A stretch of DNA of 64,000 nucleotides, taken from positions 124,001 to 188,000 of the forward strand of contig NZ_CAKPYE010000001.1 of assembly GCF_934202705.1 (NCBI RefSeq), read 5' to 3'. Source of the DNA: an uncultured Limosilactobacillus sp. GTDB lineage: Bacteria; Bacillota; Bacilli; Lactobacillales; Lactobacillaceae. The notes beneath the pieces were generated by a model. The model was not told the DNA's origin. It searched no databases and was given only the letters and a program-made list of their open reading frames with translations. The translations under genes were made by a program, and so were the position numbers. The first letter of the stretch is position 1; the number at the start of each line of letters is the position of its first letter. Positions 1 to 8,555 of this stretch are shown one piece after another.

Positions 1-265
1 ATTGATATAAGGAAATCATCAATAACGTTTTTACCCAGGGCTGTGGCTCACGTTTGAATAATGGTTTGATCCAGTATTCTAGAGTAATCTTATGTTGTAA
101 AACACCATAGACCAAATTAGTAACGAGGCGCCGATCAACTTCTTTTAGTTGACTCCTCATTAACGTTTCATTTAATTGTAAGTTAGAATAAGACCCCCGT
201 TGAAAGACCTTATCCAAAGTTTCTAAAGCCAAATTACGGGGGCTATTTTTAATCGAATTATTCAT
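1..265 (-). CDS. rsmB: 16S rRNA cytosine-967 methyltransferase RsmB, N-terminal part
   Basis: This is the 5' part of a gene that runs off the left edge of the window; 88 codons are visible. The start is the ATG at 265-263, which overlaps the end of fmt by 8 bases. The readable protein begins MNNSIKNSPRNLALETL and continues with RRLVTNLVYGVLQ and TLEYWIKP, as in the NusB-like RNA-binding domain that opens RsmB (Sun) proteins. The catalytic methyltransferase domain lies outside. RsmB methylates C967 of 16S rRNA. Position directly after fmt in a priA-fmt-rsmB operon is the usual Firmicutes order and supports the call. Confidence 0.85.
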   Translation of the reverse strand, partial: MNNSIKNSPRNLALETLDKVFQRGSYSNLQLNETLMRSQLKEVDRRLVTNLVYGVLQHKITLEYWIKPLFKREPQPWVKTLLMISLYQ

Positions 266-1208
266 TAGTAATTGCTTGTACTCCTGGCTGTAAATCTTGA
301 TGTCCATTCAGATAAGCAGTAATATCCATCAAGCCCTTTCCGGCAGGCTTAAGACGGTTAATCTGATAAGTAGTTCCTTCGCCACCAGCAATGACTAAAG
401 AATGTTTAGCAACCCGCACTACTTTGCCTGGTTCAAGAGATGTAGATTCTTGCAATGGCGTGACATCAATAATTTTTGTTCGAACACCGTCAATAATCAT
501 ATTGCCCAATGGTTGCGGGCGTAAACCGCGAACTAAATCATCAATTCGTTCTGCAGGAAGCGTGTAATCAATCCGCTCCTGTGCTGAAGAAATATTCGGT
601 GAAAAGACTACTTTAGTCTCATCTTGCGGTATCGACTGTGCGGTTCCATTAACCAATTCCGGCAGGGTTTCCATTAACAAGTCACGACCGAGAAGACTTA
701 ACTTCTCAAACATTGTTCCAGTATCATCTTGCCTAGTAATGGGAATGGATCGTTGTGCAATAATATTTCCAGCATCCATTTCCTTAACCATGTACATAAT
801 TGTCACACCAGTGTTCGGATCACCATTCATTACCGCATACTGAATTGGTGCCCCACCACGATACTTGGGTAACAACGACCCATGGACATTGATTGCAGCA
901 ATTTTAGCAGCTGACAACATTTTAGTAGGTAAAAACTGACCATAAGCAGCAGTAATCATTAAATCAGGCTGTAGTGTAATTACACGATCCATCTCCGGAC
1001 TACCACTTAACTTAGCTGGTTGTAATACTTCAATTTGATTCTTTAATGCTAGTTCTTTTACTGGTGAGGCTGTCATAATGTGTTTTCGCCCCCGCGGCCG
1101 ATCCGGCTGTGTCAAAACAGCTTGAACGTCATAATTTGAACTTGAAATTAGTGCCTGTAAAATTGGCACAGCAAACTGGGGAGTTCCCATAAAAACTACT
1201 GATGTCAT
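258..1208 (-). CDS. fmt: Methionyl-tRNA formyltransferase
   Basis: Formylates the amino group of Met-tRNAfMet with 10-formyl-THF, so that initiation can use fMet. The protein is 316 aa, the usual size. It opens with VVFMGTPQFAVPIL and carries the formyltransferase signature NVHGSLLPKYRGG at 107-119, with catalytic Asn107 and His109. A C-terminal OB-like domain follows. I chose the ATG at 1208 because GAAGGG lies six bases upstream; an open frame extends further to 1268 but would overlap priA. It sits 13 bases after priA and overlaps rsmB by 8 bases, so the three are probably co-transcribed. Confidence 0.96.
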   Translation of the reverse strand: MTSVVFMGTPQFAVPILQALISSSNYDVQAVLTQPDRPRGRKHIMTASPVKELALKNQIEVLQPAKLSGSPEMDRVITLQPDLMITAAYGQFLPTKMLSAAKIAAINVHGSLLPKYRGGAPIQYAVMNGDPNTGVTIMYMVKEMDAGNIIAQRSIPITRQDDTGTMFEKLSLLGRDLLMETLPELVNGTAQSIPQDETKVVFSPNISSAQERIDYTLPAERIDDLVRGLRPQPLGNMIIDGVRTKIIDVTPLQESTSLEPGKVVRVAKHSLVIAGGEGTTYQINRLKPAGKGLMDITAYLNGHQDLQPGVQAITNE

Positions 1209-1221
1209 ATTAATCCCTTCT

Positions 1222-3642
1222 TTATAAGAAGTACTGCGGGTCTGGATCAATCGCCAGTTCCGCACCACGTTGATATCTATTTTGCGCTTCTTGCATAATT
1301 TTTGTTAAAAGCTGATGAAGTTGGGGATCCTGCCGGTATTTAATCACAATCTGGTAATAATAACGTTTTTTTAAACGTGCAATTGCCCGTGGCGTTGGTC
1401 CTAAAATCACTGTATCATCAGCGAGCTGATCACCAAGTTCTTGTCTAATATCATACATCATTTTAGCAGCGATTTGTTCATCTTCATGACTGCCCATTAG
1501 ACGAACTGTATAGTAATAGGGCGGATAGCTTGCTAATTGACGGATTTGCATTTCCGCATTAAAGAACTTTCGATAGTCATGTGACTGCACAAGCCGAATG
1601 ACATAGTTATCCGGATTAAAGGTTTGAATTAGAACTTCACCGCTCTTTTTAGCACGACCAGCACGACCGCTCACCTGCGACAGTAAATCAAACGTCCGCT
1701 CACTGGATCGAAAATCTGGCAAATCCAATCCTGTATCAGCATTTAACACTCCAACAAGTGTAACATTAGGAAAATCCAATCCCTTAGCAATCATTTGCGT
1801 TCCTAACAAAACATCGGCATCCCCCCGGCCAAACTGCCGTAACAGCTTTTCATGCATCCCTTTCCGTCTGGTAGTGTCAACATCCATCCGTAAGATTCGG
1901 GCGTCTGGCAATAAGGTTTGTAGTTCACGGGTTGCCTTTTCCGTTCCAGTTCCATAGTAACGAATATGGTTACCGTGACACTGCGGACAAATCTGCGGAA
2001 TCGGCTCTTCATGGCCACAATAATGACAACGCATTGTGTGTGTGTCCAAATGCATTGTTAGCGAAATATCACAATTGGGACATTTTAAAACAAACCCACA
2101 GTCACGACACATAATAAATGAAGAAAATCCACGGCGATTGAGCATTAGAATGCTCTGTTCATGCTTCTCCAGACGCTTCTTCAGTGCAACTAATAATTCA
2201 CTTGAAAAATTCGAATCACCACGTTGCTGAACTTCCGACCGCATATCAATAATTTTAATCGGTGGCAGCGGACGTTGATTGACCCGTTGCGGAAGCTGTA
2301 GTAATTGATAATTACCGGATAAGGCCCGTGAAAAGCTTTCCAAACTTGGTGTGGCAGATCCTAGCAATAATGGTGCTTGATGATATTGAGACCGCCATTT
2401 AGCAACTTCACGCGCATGATAACGCGGTGCATCATCCTGCTTATAACTGGTCTCATGTTCTTCATCCATGATAATAATGCCAAGATTTTTTAACGGCGCA
2501 AATACTGATGAACGGGCACCAACAACAATTTTCGCTTCGCCACGTTCTATTCGTCGCCATTCGTCATACCGTTCACCAGCCGATAATCCCGAATGTAAGA
2601 CTGCAACTTGCTTGCCAAATCGGGCCCGTACCCGTTCAGTAATCTGTGGCGTCAAAGAAATTTCCGGAACCATTAACAAAGCAGTTTGACCATTACCCAA
2701 AGCATGGGCCATTGCTTGTAAATAAACCTCAGTTTTCCCGCTCCCGGTGACTCCCTGCAGTAAAAAGGTTTTTGCCAGTTGGTGATCAATGGCTTGAGTT
2801 ACTGCATCCAAAGCTTGTTGTTGTTTCTTATTTAACTGCAATGGTTTCTTTGCAGCTTGATCAGTAATATTAGCCCCAAAGGGTTGCCGATAGTTTTCAA
2901 TTTGTTGAATACTTAGCCATCCCTTATCAGCGGCTTGCTTAAAGTGAGCCGAGGATAATTGAGTCATTTTCTGTGCTTGTTTCATTAGTACCCGTTGCCC
3001 TGAAATTGACGATAAGTAATCTAATACTTTACGTTGTGCAGTCGCATTAGCACGAGTTTGCAAACGGATTTTGTGATAACTTTCTTTAGTAAGTAATGGC
3101 TGAATTTGTGCAACGGTTTTTATGCGTGCTTGATCCGCTACTTGATACTCAAAGCGAACCTTTCCCGCATGTTTCAATGTCAACAGCCGGCTTACGAGAG
3201 CAGCTTGATTTTGAACAGTCGCATAGTCTAATTCCTGTTGCTCACCAAACAAGGCTTGATCTGCTTTTGATAGTGGCCTCATGATTCGGACTACTCGTTT
3301 AGATTTGGCCTTCAACATATTCGGCAACATCGTGTAAAGGCATGAAATCCAAAAAGAATATGTTTGATCCGCGAGCCAGCGGCTTAATTGAAGCATTTCA
3401 GGATTTACAACTGGTGATAGATCCATCAGGGCAGTGATCTGTTTTAAGGTGCCTTTAAAATCTGATGGTTGATCTAGGCCAATTACAAACCCCTGTACTG
3501 ACCGCTTTCCTTGACCAAAAGGGACTATTACTCGCATTCCAATCTGAATTTGATTTTCCAATTTAGGCGGAACCTGATAAGTATATGGCCGATTAGTTTG
3601 GTATGTCGGCACATCTACAATTACCTGCGCTATTTCAGCCAT
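1222..3642 (-). CDS. priA: Primosomal replication restart helicase PriA
   Basis: 3'-5' DNA helicase that recognises stalled forks and reloads the replisome through DnaB, DnaD and DnaI. The 806-aa protein has the N-terminal DNA-binding domain, Walker A GVTGSGKT at 297-304, the DEEH box at 393-396, and the inserted zinc-binding region with eight cysteines (512, 515, 521, 524, 539, 542, 552, 555). Later helicase motifs such as GTQMIAKGLDFPNVTLVG and QVSGRAGR are intact. Length and motifs are complete. It follows coaBC by 15 bases and precedes fmt, the standard Bacilli order. Confidence 0.97.
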   Translation of the reverse strand: MAEIAQVIVDVPTYQTNRPYTYQVPPKLENQIQIGMRVIVPFGQGKRSVQGFVIGLDQPSDFKGTLKQITALMDLSPVVNPEMLQLSRWLADQTYSFWISCLYTMLPNMLKAKSKRVVRIMRPLSKADQALFGEQQELDYATVQNQAALVSRLLTLKHAGKVRFEYQVADQARIKTVAQIQPLLTKESYHKIRLQTRANATAQRKVLDYLSSISGQRVLMKQAQKMTQLSSAHFKQAADKGWLSIQQIENYRQPFGANITDQAAKKPLQLNKKQQQALDAVTQAIDHQLAKTFLLQGVTGSGKTEVYLQAMAHALGNGQTALLMVPEISLTPQITERVRARFGKQVAVLHSGLSAGERYDEWRRIERGEAKIVVGARSSVFAPLKNLGIIIMDEEHETSYKQDDAPRYHAREVAKWRSQYHQAPLLLGSATPSLESFSRALSGNYQLLQLPQRVNQRPLPPIKIIDMRSEVQQRGDSNFSSELLVALKKRLEKHEQSILMLNRRGFSSFIMCRDCGFVLKCPNCDISLTMHLDTHTMRCHYCGHEEPIPQICPQCHGNHIRYYGTGTEKATRELQTLLPDARILRMDVDTTRRKGMHEKLLRQFGRGDADVLLGTQMIAKGLDFPNVTLVGVLNADTGLDLPDFRSSERTFDLLSQVSGRAGRAKKSGEVLIQTFNPDNYVIRLVQSHDYRKFFNAEMQIRQLASYPPYYYTVRLMGSHEDEQIAAKMMYDIRQELGDQLADDTVILGPTPRAIARLKKRYYYQIVIKYRQDPQLHQLLTKIMQEAQNRYQRGAELAIDPDPQYFL

Positions 3643-3657
3643 CTCACTCCTCCTCTG

Positions 3658-4854
3658 TTAAGACAACATTTCTTTGATTAATTGCATTAATTGCAGACCA
3701 ATTTGGTTTTTCGATGCCAGTGGCCACACAAGCGGTTCTTGATGTGCTCGCAAAATCGTCACCTGATTATTATCAGCATCAAAACCGGTTCCTTTTTGAC
3801 TAACATCATTTGCAACTATTATGTCGGCACCTTTAGTGACCAACTTTTTCTGCGCATTAGCCAAAACATCCTTCGTTTCTGCAGCAAATCCAACAACGAT
3901 TTGATGATTCTTTTGGTGTCCCATCGTTCGTAAAATGTCAATTGCTGGCGTTAACTGGAGCTGAATACCAGTTTGATCATCTTGTTTTTTTATCTTTTGT
4001 GAAATCATCTTTGTCGGAGTGAAATCTGCTACCGCTGCCGCCATGATTAAAACGTCACATTGTGGGAAAGCTTTAGAAATAGCTTCGTACATTTCTTGGG
4101 TCGTTTGAACTCGCTGAATCGTTAACCGACTTTGTTCCTTAAGAGCGATGCTAGTACGCCCCGCCACTACTGTGACATCGGCACCCATTTTTAAAGCGGC
4201 TTGTGCAATGGCCCAACCCATTTTCCCAGAGGACCAATTTCCGATATAACGAACTGGATCAATCGGAGCAACAGTACCACCAAGAGAAATCAATACAGAC
4301 TTTCCTTGTAAAAGATGGTGATTCGCCATTAAATCATTTATCAATGCAGTTACCGCTGTCGGCTCAGGCATTCGTCCGTCTCCAGAATACCCTTCTGCTA
4401 ACTGACCTTTAACTGGCTCCATAATAATCCGTCCATCACGACGCAATTGGTCAATATTTCGTTGAGTAGCTAATTGATTCCACATATGCGTATTCATTGC
4501 CGGAACTATAACCACTGGTGTAGCTGTCGCCAAGACTGTAGTTGTAACAGCATCATCAGCAATTCCATTAGCAAGTTTCGCAATAACATCGGCACTTGCC
4601 GGGACCACTATCGAATAATCTGCCCAGTCTGCTAATTCTATATGAGGAATACTACCGTTAACTGACGGCTGCCATAAATCCGTAAGAACTGGGTAATGGG
4701 TCAATGCCGCAAAAGTTGCTGGACCAATTAATTGGGTTGCTGATTTAGTCATGGTCACCCGCACTTGGTGGTGGTCTCTTTGCAACCTTCTAACGACCGT
4801 CACCGCCTTAAAAGCAGCGATACTTCCACTAACATGTACCAGAATTTTTGCCAT
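3658..4854 (-). CDS. coaBC: Bifunctional phosphopantothenoylcysteine decarboxylase / phosphopantothenate-cysteine ligase
   Basis: Carries out two steps of coenzyme A synthesis: CTP-dependent joining of cysteine to 4'-phosphopantothenate (CoaB) and decarboxylation to 4'-phosphopantetheine (CoaC). The 398-aa protein has the N-terminal flavoprotein CoaC half (GSIAAFKAV near the start, active-site His in HIELADWAD, PAMNTHMW) and the C-terminal CoaB half (GGTVAPIDPVRYIGN, later VGFAAET). The start is MAKILVHVSG at 4854; the open frame allows four more codons. Another CoA gene, coaE, lies at 53.1 kb. Confidence 0.95.
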   Translation of the reverse strand: MAKILVHVSGSIAAFKAVTVVRRLQRDHHQVRVTMTKSATQLIGPATFAALTHYPVLTDLWQPSVNGSIPHIELADWADYSIVVPASADVIAKLANGIADDAVTTTVLATATPVVIVPAMNTHMWNQLATQRNIDQLRRDGRIIMEPVKGQLAEGYSGDGRMPEPTAVTALINDLMANHHLLQGKSVLISLGGTVAPIDPVRYIGNWSSGKMGWAIAQAALKMGADVTVVAGRTSIALKEQSRLTIQRVQTTQEMYEAISKAFPQCDVLIMAAAVADFTPTKMISQKIKKQDDQTGIQLQLTPAIDILRTMGHQKNHQIVVGFAAETKDVLANAQKKLVTKGADIIVANDVSQKGTGFDADNNQVTILRAHQEPLVWPLASKNQIGLQLMQLIKEMLS

Positions 4855-4887
4855 TGTTTTCACCAAATTTCTGAAAAAATAATTAAA

Positions 4888-4921
4888 GGGTTAGAAAATA
4901 ACTATAGTTATCTTCCAACCC
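4888..4921 (-). terminator. Near-perfect 34-base inverted repeat after rpoZ
   Basis: GGGTT, GAA and ATAAC on one arm match GTTAT, TTC and AACCC on the other, with only two mismatched pairs. On the minus strand a T-rich tract (TTTAATTATTTTTTC) follows. It lies between the rpoZ stop and the coaBC start, so it probably ends or attenuates transcription from gmk-rpoZ into coaBC. Confidence 0.75.
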
Positions 4922-4934
4922 ATCAAAAGGTTCA

Positions 4935-5210
4935 TTAATCTTGTTTATCTTCAGTATGGAATGGATCAATTGTTACCTTACCGGCTTCAATTTCTTCCAA
5001 TGCCTTACCAACCGACTTGGCCGACCGATAGCGATCCAGTAATAGTGGCTTATCACCTTCCATGTTGACTGGCTTATCACTGTGATCTGCACGCCATTGA
5101 TCAGCTTCATACTTATCGATTTCATGTGCTCGCTTACTAGCTAACATAATCAGTGAGTATCGTGAATCGACCCGTTTTAATAATTCATCTACTGATGGAT
5201 ATAAAATCAT
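4935..5210 (-). CDS. rpoZ: RNA polymerase omega subunit
   Basis: A 91-aa protein that helps assemble and stabilise RNA polymerase by clamping the beta' subunit. It reads MILYPSVDELLKRVDSRYSL, then LASKRAHEI, the conserved omega core, and KSVGKALEEIEAGKVTI near the C-terminus. It overlaps the gmk stop by four bases (ATGA), the usual gmk-rpoZ coupling in Bacilli. A strong inverted repeat follows the stop. Confidence 0.95.
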   Translation of the reverse strand: MILYPSVDELLKRVDSRYSLIMLASKRAHEIDKYEADQWRADHSDKPVNMEGDKPLLLDRYRSAKSVGKALEEIEAGKVTIDPFHTEDKQD

Positions 5211-5827
5211 TTTTCTGAATCTCCTAACATTTCAAGATAATCTGGCATTACTCGAGGCACCCGTAACCGTTCAGTCCGAATGATTCCTTTGATCTTTTCC
5301 ACGGCATTATCAACTTGGTCATTAACAACCGCATAATCATAATTCTGCATCATTTCGATTTCGCCAAATGCCTTATGAATCCGCTTATTAATCACGTCCA
5401 TGCTATCTGTTCCGCGGTGAATCAAACGATGCTTAAGTTCCATTAAATCAGGTGGTGTTAGGAAGATAAAAACACCATCAGGACGCTTAGAACGTACCTG
5501 CATCGCCCCATTAACTTCGATTTCTAGAAAAACATCCTTCCCAGAATCTAATGTATCATCAATATATTTTAATGGTGTTCCATAATAGTTGTCAACATAC
5601 TTTGCGTATTCCAACATCTGGCCGGTTTGAATGTTATGCTCAAACTCCTCTTTAGAAACGAAAAAGTAGTCAATACCATTTTTCTCTCCTGGACGTGGTT
5701 GACGAGTTGTCATTGAAATGGAATATTGAAAATCGTTGCCTGGTTGATTAAACAACGCTTTTCGCACCGTCCCCTTACCAACACCAGATGGACCTGAAAG
5801 TACAATCAGCATTCCTCGTTTTGTCAT
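5207..5827 (-). CDS. gmk: Guanylate kinase
   Basis: Phosphorylates GMP to GDP with ATP, a step in guanine nucleotide supply and recycling. The 206-aa protein carries the P-loop SGPSGVGKGT at 11-20, then STTRQPRPGEKNGIDYFFVS with the GMP-binding residues, and EYAKYVDNYYGTP. Length is typical. It is first in a gmk-rpoZ unit with its own upstream promoter and stands divergent to the LexA-box gene at 5995. Confidence 0.97.
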   Translation of the reverse strand: MTKRGMLIVLSGPSGVGKGTVRKALFNQPGNDFQYSISMTTRQPRPGEKNGIDYFFVSKEEFEHNIQTGQMLEYAKYVDNYYGTPLKYIDDTLDSGKDVFLEIEVNGAMQVRSKRPDGVFIFLTPPDLMELKHRLIHRGTDSMDVINKRIHKAFGEIEMMQNYDYAVVNDQVDNAVEKIKGIIRTERLRVPRVMPDYLEMLGDSEK

Positions 5828-5866
5828 GATTAATTAACCCCTCATAATGAAAATAATTAGTAAATA

Positions 5867-5894
5867 TTATTAAACAAATTCAGCTGTAATTCAA
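5867..5894 (-). promoter_or_regulatory. Probable gmk promoter
   Basis: On the minus strand TTGAAT (5894-5889) is followed after 16 bases by TAATAA (5872-5867), about 40 bases before the gmk start. It is a moderate match to the sigma-A consensus and the only good candidate here. Confidence 0.45.
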
Positions 5895-5933
5895 CAGTTC
5901 GCCAAGATCAAAATAAAAAAATTTGAAATCTAC

Positions 5934-5962
5934 TTGATTTTTTGAACGCCTGTTCGTATAAT
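5934..5962 (+). promoter_or_regulatory. Sigma-A promoter with LexA box in the spacer
   Basis: TTGATT (5934-5939) and a perfect TATAAT (5957-5962) are 17 bases apart. The spacer holds GAACGCCTGTTC (5944-5955), an exact GAAC-N4-GTTC LexA/DinR box as known from Gram-positive SOS promoters. LexA bound there would block RNA polymerase. Confidence 0.8.
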
Positions 5963-5970
5963 TGTTTTAC

Positions 5971-5982
5971 AAACAAGCGTTC
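5971..5982 (+). promoter_or_regulatory. Second LexA-like box
   Basis: AAACAAGCGTTC differs from GAAC-N4-GTTC at one base. It lies just downstream of the expected transcription start and before the ribosome-binding site of the gene at 5995, so the promoter appears doubly controlled. Confidence 0.6.
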
Positions 5983-5994
5983 GGAGATGATTAG

Positions 5995-6330
5995 ATGAAC
6001 AACCCAAGTCACAGTCTTATTAGTCGGGGGTCTCTTGCCTTCAACAGGTATTTTCATAACTTCTTTAGTAACCCGATGCCCACTAATGGGTCTGACACCG
6101 TTAAGCAAGTATTGCCAGTTCAGCCAATAACACAACGAAAACTGTTTACTGACCTCGCCGTTAATGATCATCGATCAATTTTTGTGCAATTTAATCCTTT
6201 AACGAGCGAAGGACAAATCACAAACTGTCGAGGAAAATTGTATGCACTCTCAAACAAACGTTTTCTTCTCCGTAGTGTAAATGTTTCTTACATTTTTTCT
6301 TTAAGTCAAATTCGTTACATTGCCGGATAA
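5995..6330 (+). CDS. YolD-like small protein under SOS-type control
   Basis: An 111-aa protein, ATG at 5995 with GGAG eight bases upstream. The C-terminal half (SIFVQFNPLTSEGQI, then GKLYALSNKRFLLR and YIFSLSQIRYI) resembles the small beta-rich domain of the YolD-like family, which in Firmicutes is often SOS-induced and paired with a Y-family polymerase. I inferred the family from this pattern and from the promoter; no search was possible. No umuC-like gene is adjacent. It lies alone on the plus strand between gmk and recN and ends at a strong terminator. The molecular role of YolD proteins is not established. Confidence 0.65.
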   Translation: MNNPSHSLISRGSLAFNRYFHNFFSNPMPTNGSDTVKQVLPVQPITQRKLFTDLAVNDHRSIFVQFNPLTSEGQITNCRGKLYALSNKRFLLRSVNVSYIFSLSQIRYIAG

Positions 6331-6333
6331 TAA

Positions 6334-6385
6334 AATGGAATTGTTACTAACATTTCTCTCACCGTGTTAGTAGTAATTCCATTTT
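6334..6385. terminator. Convergent terminator between the YolD-like gene and recN
   Basis: GGAATTGTTACTAACA and TGTTAGTAGTAATTCC form a long stem with A and T runs on both flanks, so it can end transcription from either side. Confidence 0.85.
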
Positions 6386-6386
6386 T

Positions 6387-8069
6387 CTATTCATGGGCCA
6401 TTTTTAAAAGTTCACTTGCGTGTTCACGGGTTAGTTTAGTAATCTTTTCCCCAGCTAACATTCTAGATAATTCCGCAACTCGCTCTTGATGATTCAGTTC
6501 AGTTACTGTGGTTGTGGTCCGCTTCTCATGAATCTGTTTTTTAATCAAGAACTGGTGCTGGGCCACTGCAGCAACTTGTGGTAAGTGAGTTATACATAAT
6601 ACTTGTGAATGATCAGCAATAACTTTAATCTTATCCGCGATTGCCTGGGCTACTCGCCCACTGACGCCAGTATCTACTTCATCGAAGATAATACTGGTAA
6701 TATCTGCTTGCTCTGCAAAAATCGTTTTTAATGCAAGCATCACTCGTGATAACTCACCACCAGAAGCGATTTTAGCTAACGGTCCCATTCGCTCACCGGG
6801 ATTGGTTTGGATGTAAAATTCAGCATTATCAATTCCAGTAGCTGTAAAGGTATGGGCAGGCGTTTTACCAAAGTGAACGGTAAATACCGCTTTCTCCATA
6901 TACAAAGCACTTAGCTCTTGGTGAACCTTTTTTTCAAGTTTTTTAGCAGCTTTCTTACGTTCCTCGCTTAATTGTTCACCAATGACCGAAAGCTGGTTCA
7001 CCACCATTGATAATTGATGCTTCATTTCATCATCGGAATCCACGGTCCCTTCCATGTCCGTTAATTCTTGAGTAATTTTGGCATAATAATTCAGGACATC
7101 AGTAACCGTATCACCATATTTTCTTTCCAAATCATTAATTAAATCTAAACGCGTATTAATTTCACTAAGTCGTTCCTCATCGAACTCTAAACCATCTAAT
7201 TCATGGCTAGCTTGGTTTGCAACGTCTTGGAGCGAATAATAAGAGTCTTCCAGTGTTTTACCAATTCCTTCATAATTATCGTCAAATTGTGTAATTTCAT
7301 TAACCGCATCCATTGCAGTCGCAAGTTGGTCTAATACTGGTGTCGTCTCGCCACCATTTAAAATCGCCACCACCTGCTTTAAAGTATTTTGAATTTGTTG
7401 AAAATGATCTAGCCGATCGCGTTCATTAATTAACGAATCCTCTTCGTCAGCCTTCAAGTTAGCAGCTTTAATTTCATTCACTTGATAACGCAACATATCT
7501 AACCGCTGTGCCCATTGCTGCTCATTAGCTTGCTTGGTTTCCAATTTTTTCTTTAGGTTTCGATATTGTTGATAAGACTTCTGATACTGAACTAGTAGCT
7601 GTTGGACCTTCGCACCAGCAAAATAATCCAACATTGGCAAATGCTGATCTGATTGTAGTAATCGTTGATTATCATTCTGTCCTTGAATATCAACAAGTGG
7701 CGCGCCAATTTGTCGTAAAAGAGTGGTGTTAATTAATGTTCCGTTGGCCCGAATTGTATTTCGCCCGTTTCGGCGAATTTCACGTGAGATAATCAGTGTT
7801 CGTTCAGCGTGATCGATTCCCAGATGGTCTAAAAGGTCAATATAAGAAGGATCGTTCGGGATTAAAAACTGCCCTTGCACTTCTAACTTATCTGTTCCCT
7901 GGCGAATAAGTTCCTGTGATCCTCGTGCTCCAGCTAACAAACCAACCGCATCAATAATAATGGACTTTCCTGCTCCAGTTTCTCCAGTCAAAACGGTCAT
8001 ATTTTGGCCAAAGTCAAGCGTCAGGTGGTCGATAATTGCTAAATTATCAATTGTGATTTCCTGTAACAC
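6387..8069 (-). CDS. recN: DNA repair protein RecN
   Basis: SMC-like ATPase that acts early at double-strand breaks and holds DNA ends together. The 560-aa protein has Walker A GETGAGKS at 29-36, a long central coiled-coil region (about 150-370), the ABC signature ASGGELSRVMLALK and Walker B IIFDEVDTGVSG, then THLPQVAA. It is last in the xseA-xseB-ispA-tlyA-argR-recN run, 13 bases after argR. No LexA box is directly upstream of it. Confidence 0.97.
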   Translation of the reverse strand: MLQEITIDNLAIIDHLTLDFGQNMTVLTGETGAGKSIIIDAVGLLAGARGSQELIRQGTDKLEVQGQFLIPNDPSYIDLLDHLGIDHAERTLIISREIRRNGRNTIRANGTLINTTLLRQIGAPLVDIQGQNDNQRLLQSDQHLPMLDYFAGAKVQQLLVQYQKSYQQYRNLKKKLETKQANEQQWAQRLDMLRYQVNEIKAANLKADEEDSLINERDRLDHFQQIQNTLKQVVAILNGGETTPVLDQLATAMDAVNEITQFDDNYEGIGKTLEDSYYSLQDVANQASHELDGLEFDEERLSEINTRLDLINDLERKYGDTVTDVLNYYAKITQELTDMEGTVDSDDEMKHQLSMVVNQLSVIGEQLSEERKKAAKKLEKKVHQELSALYMEKAVFTVHFGKTPAHTFTATGIDNAEFYIQTNPGERMGPLAKIASGGELSRVMLALKTIFAEQADITSIIFDEVDTGVSGRVAQAIADKIKVIADHSQVLCITHLPQVAAVAQHQFLIKKQIHEKRTTTTVTELNHQERVAELSRMLAGEKITKLTREHASELLKMAHE

Positions 8070-8082
8070 AGTGGACTCTCCC

Positions 8083-8532
8083 CTAATTTAGTTTTGTAAT
8101 AATTTGTTCAAATTTTACAGCGTCTTCTGGAGAATGGCAGACAACTAATACACTTGTATCGTCACCAATTGCTGTAAAAACCTCTGGAAAATTAAGCCGC
8201 TTTATCAACACCGCCGCCATTGGTGCATGTCCTGGACGCATTGTTAAAGATAAAAAACGATCGGAGCGTTTCAGCGATTGTAAATCATTCGAAACTGCAT
8301 CTGCTAGTTGTTGTTCCTTATTATCTTGATGATGCGTTGGCATATGATAACGGTAACCTCCAGCAGAATTTGGCACTTTCACTAATTGCATGTCTTTAAT
8401 ATCACGGGAAATCGTTGCTTGAGTAACTTGAATTCCTGCCGCTACTAGCAAACGAACTAAGTCTTCTTGACGTTCTACATCATTATTTTCAATAATTTCC
8501 CGAATTTCGGCTTGACGCTCTGCCTTTTTCAT
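8083..8532 (-). CDS. argR: Arginine repressor ArgR
   Basis: Arginine-responsive hexameric transcription regulator of arginine synthesis and catabolism genes. The 149-aa protein has the winged-helix N-terminus with QVTQATISRDIKDMQLVKV and a C-terminal oligomerisation domain ending with GDDTSVLVVC, where arginine binds in the family. Position between tlyA and recN is conserved in Bacilli (AhrC position). Confidence 0.94.
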   Translation of the reverse strand: MKKAERQAEIREIIENNDVERQEDLVRLLVAAGIQVTQATISRDIKDMQLVKVPNSAGGYRYHMPTHHQDNKEQQLADAVSNDLQSLKRSDRFLSLTMRPGHAPMAAVLIKRLNFPEVFTAIGDDTSVLVVCHSPEDAVKFEQIITKLN

Positions 8533-8555
8533 TTAGGATTCCTCCCCCTTAATGA

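Noticed and set aside
5908..6171. 87-aa minus-strand frame opposite the YolD-like gene
   Set aside because: No RBS or promoter on that strand, and the plus-strand gene has both.
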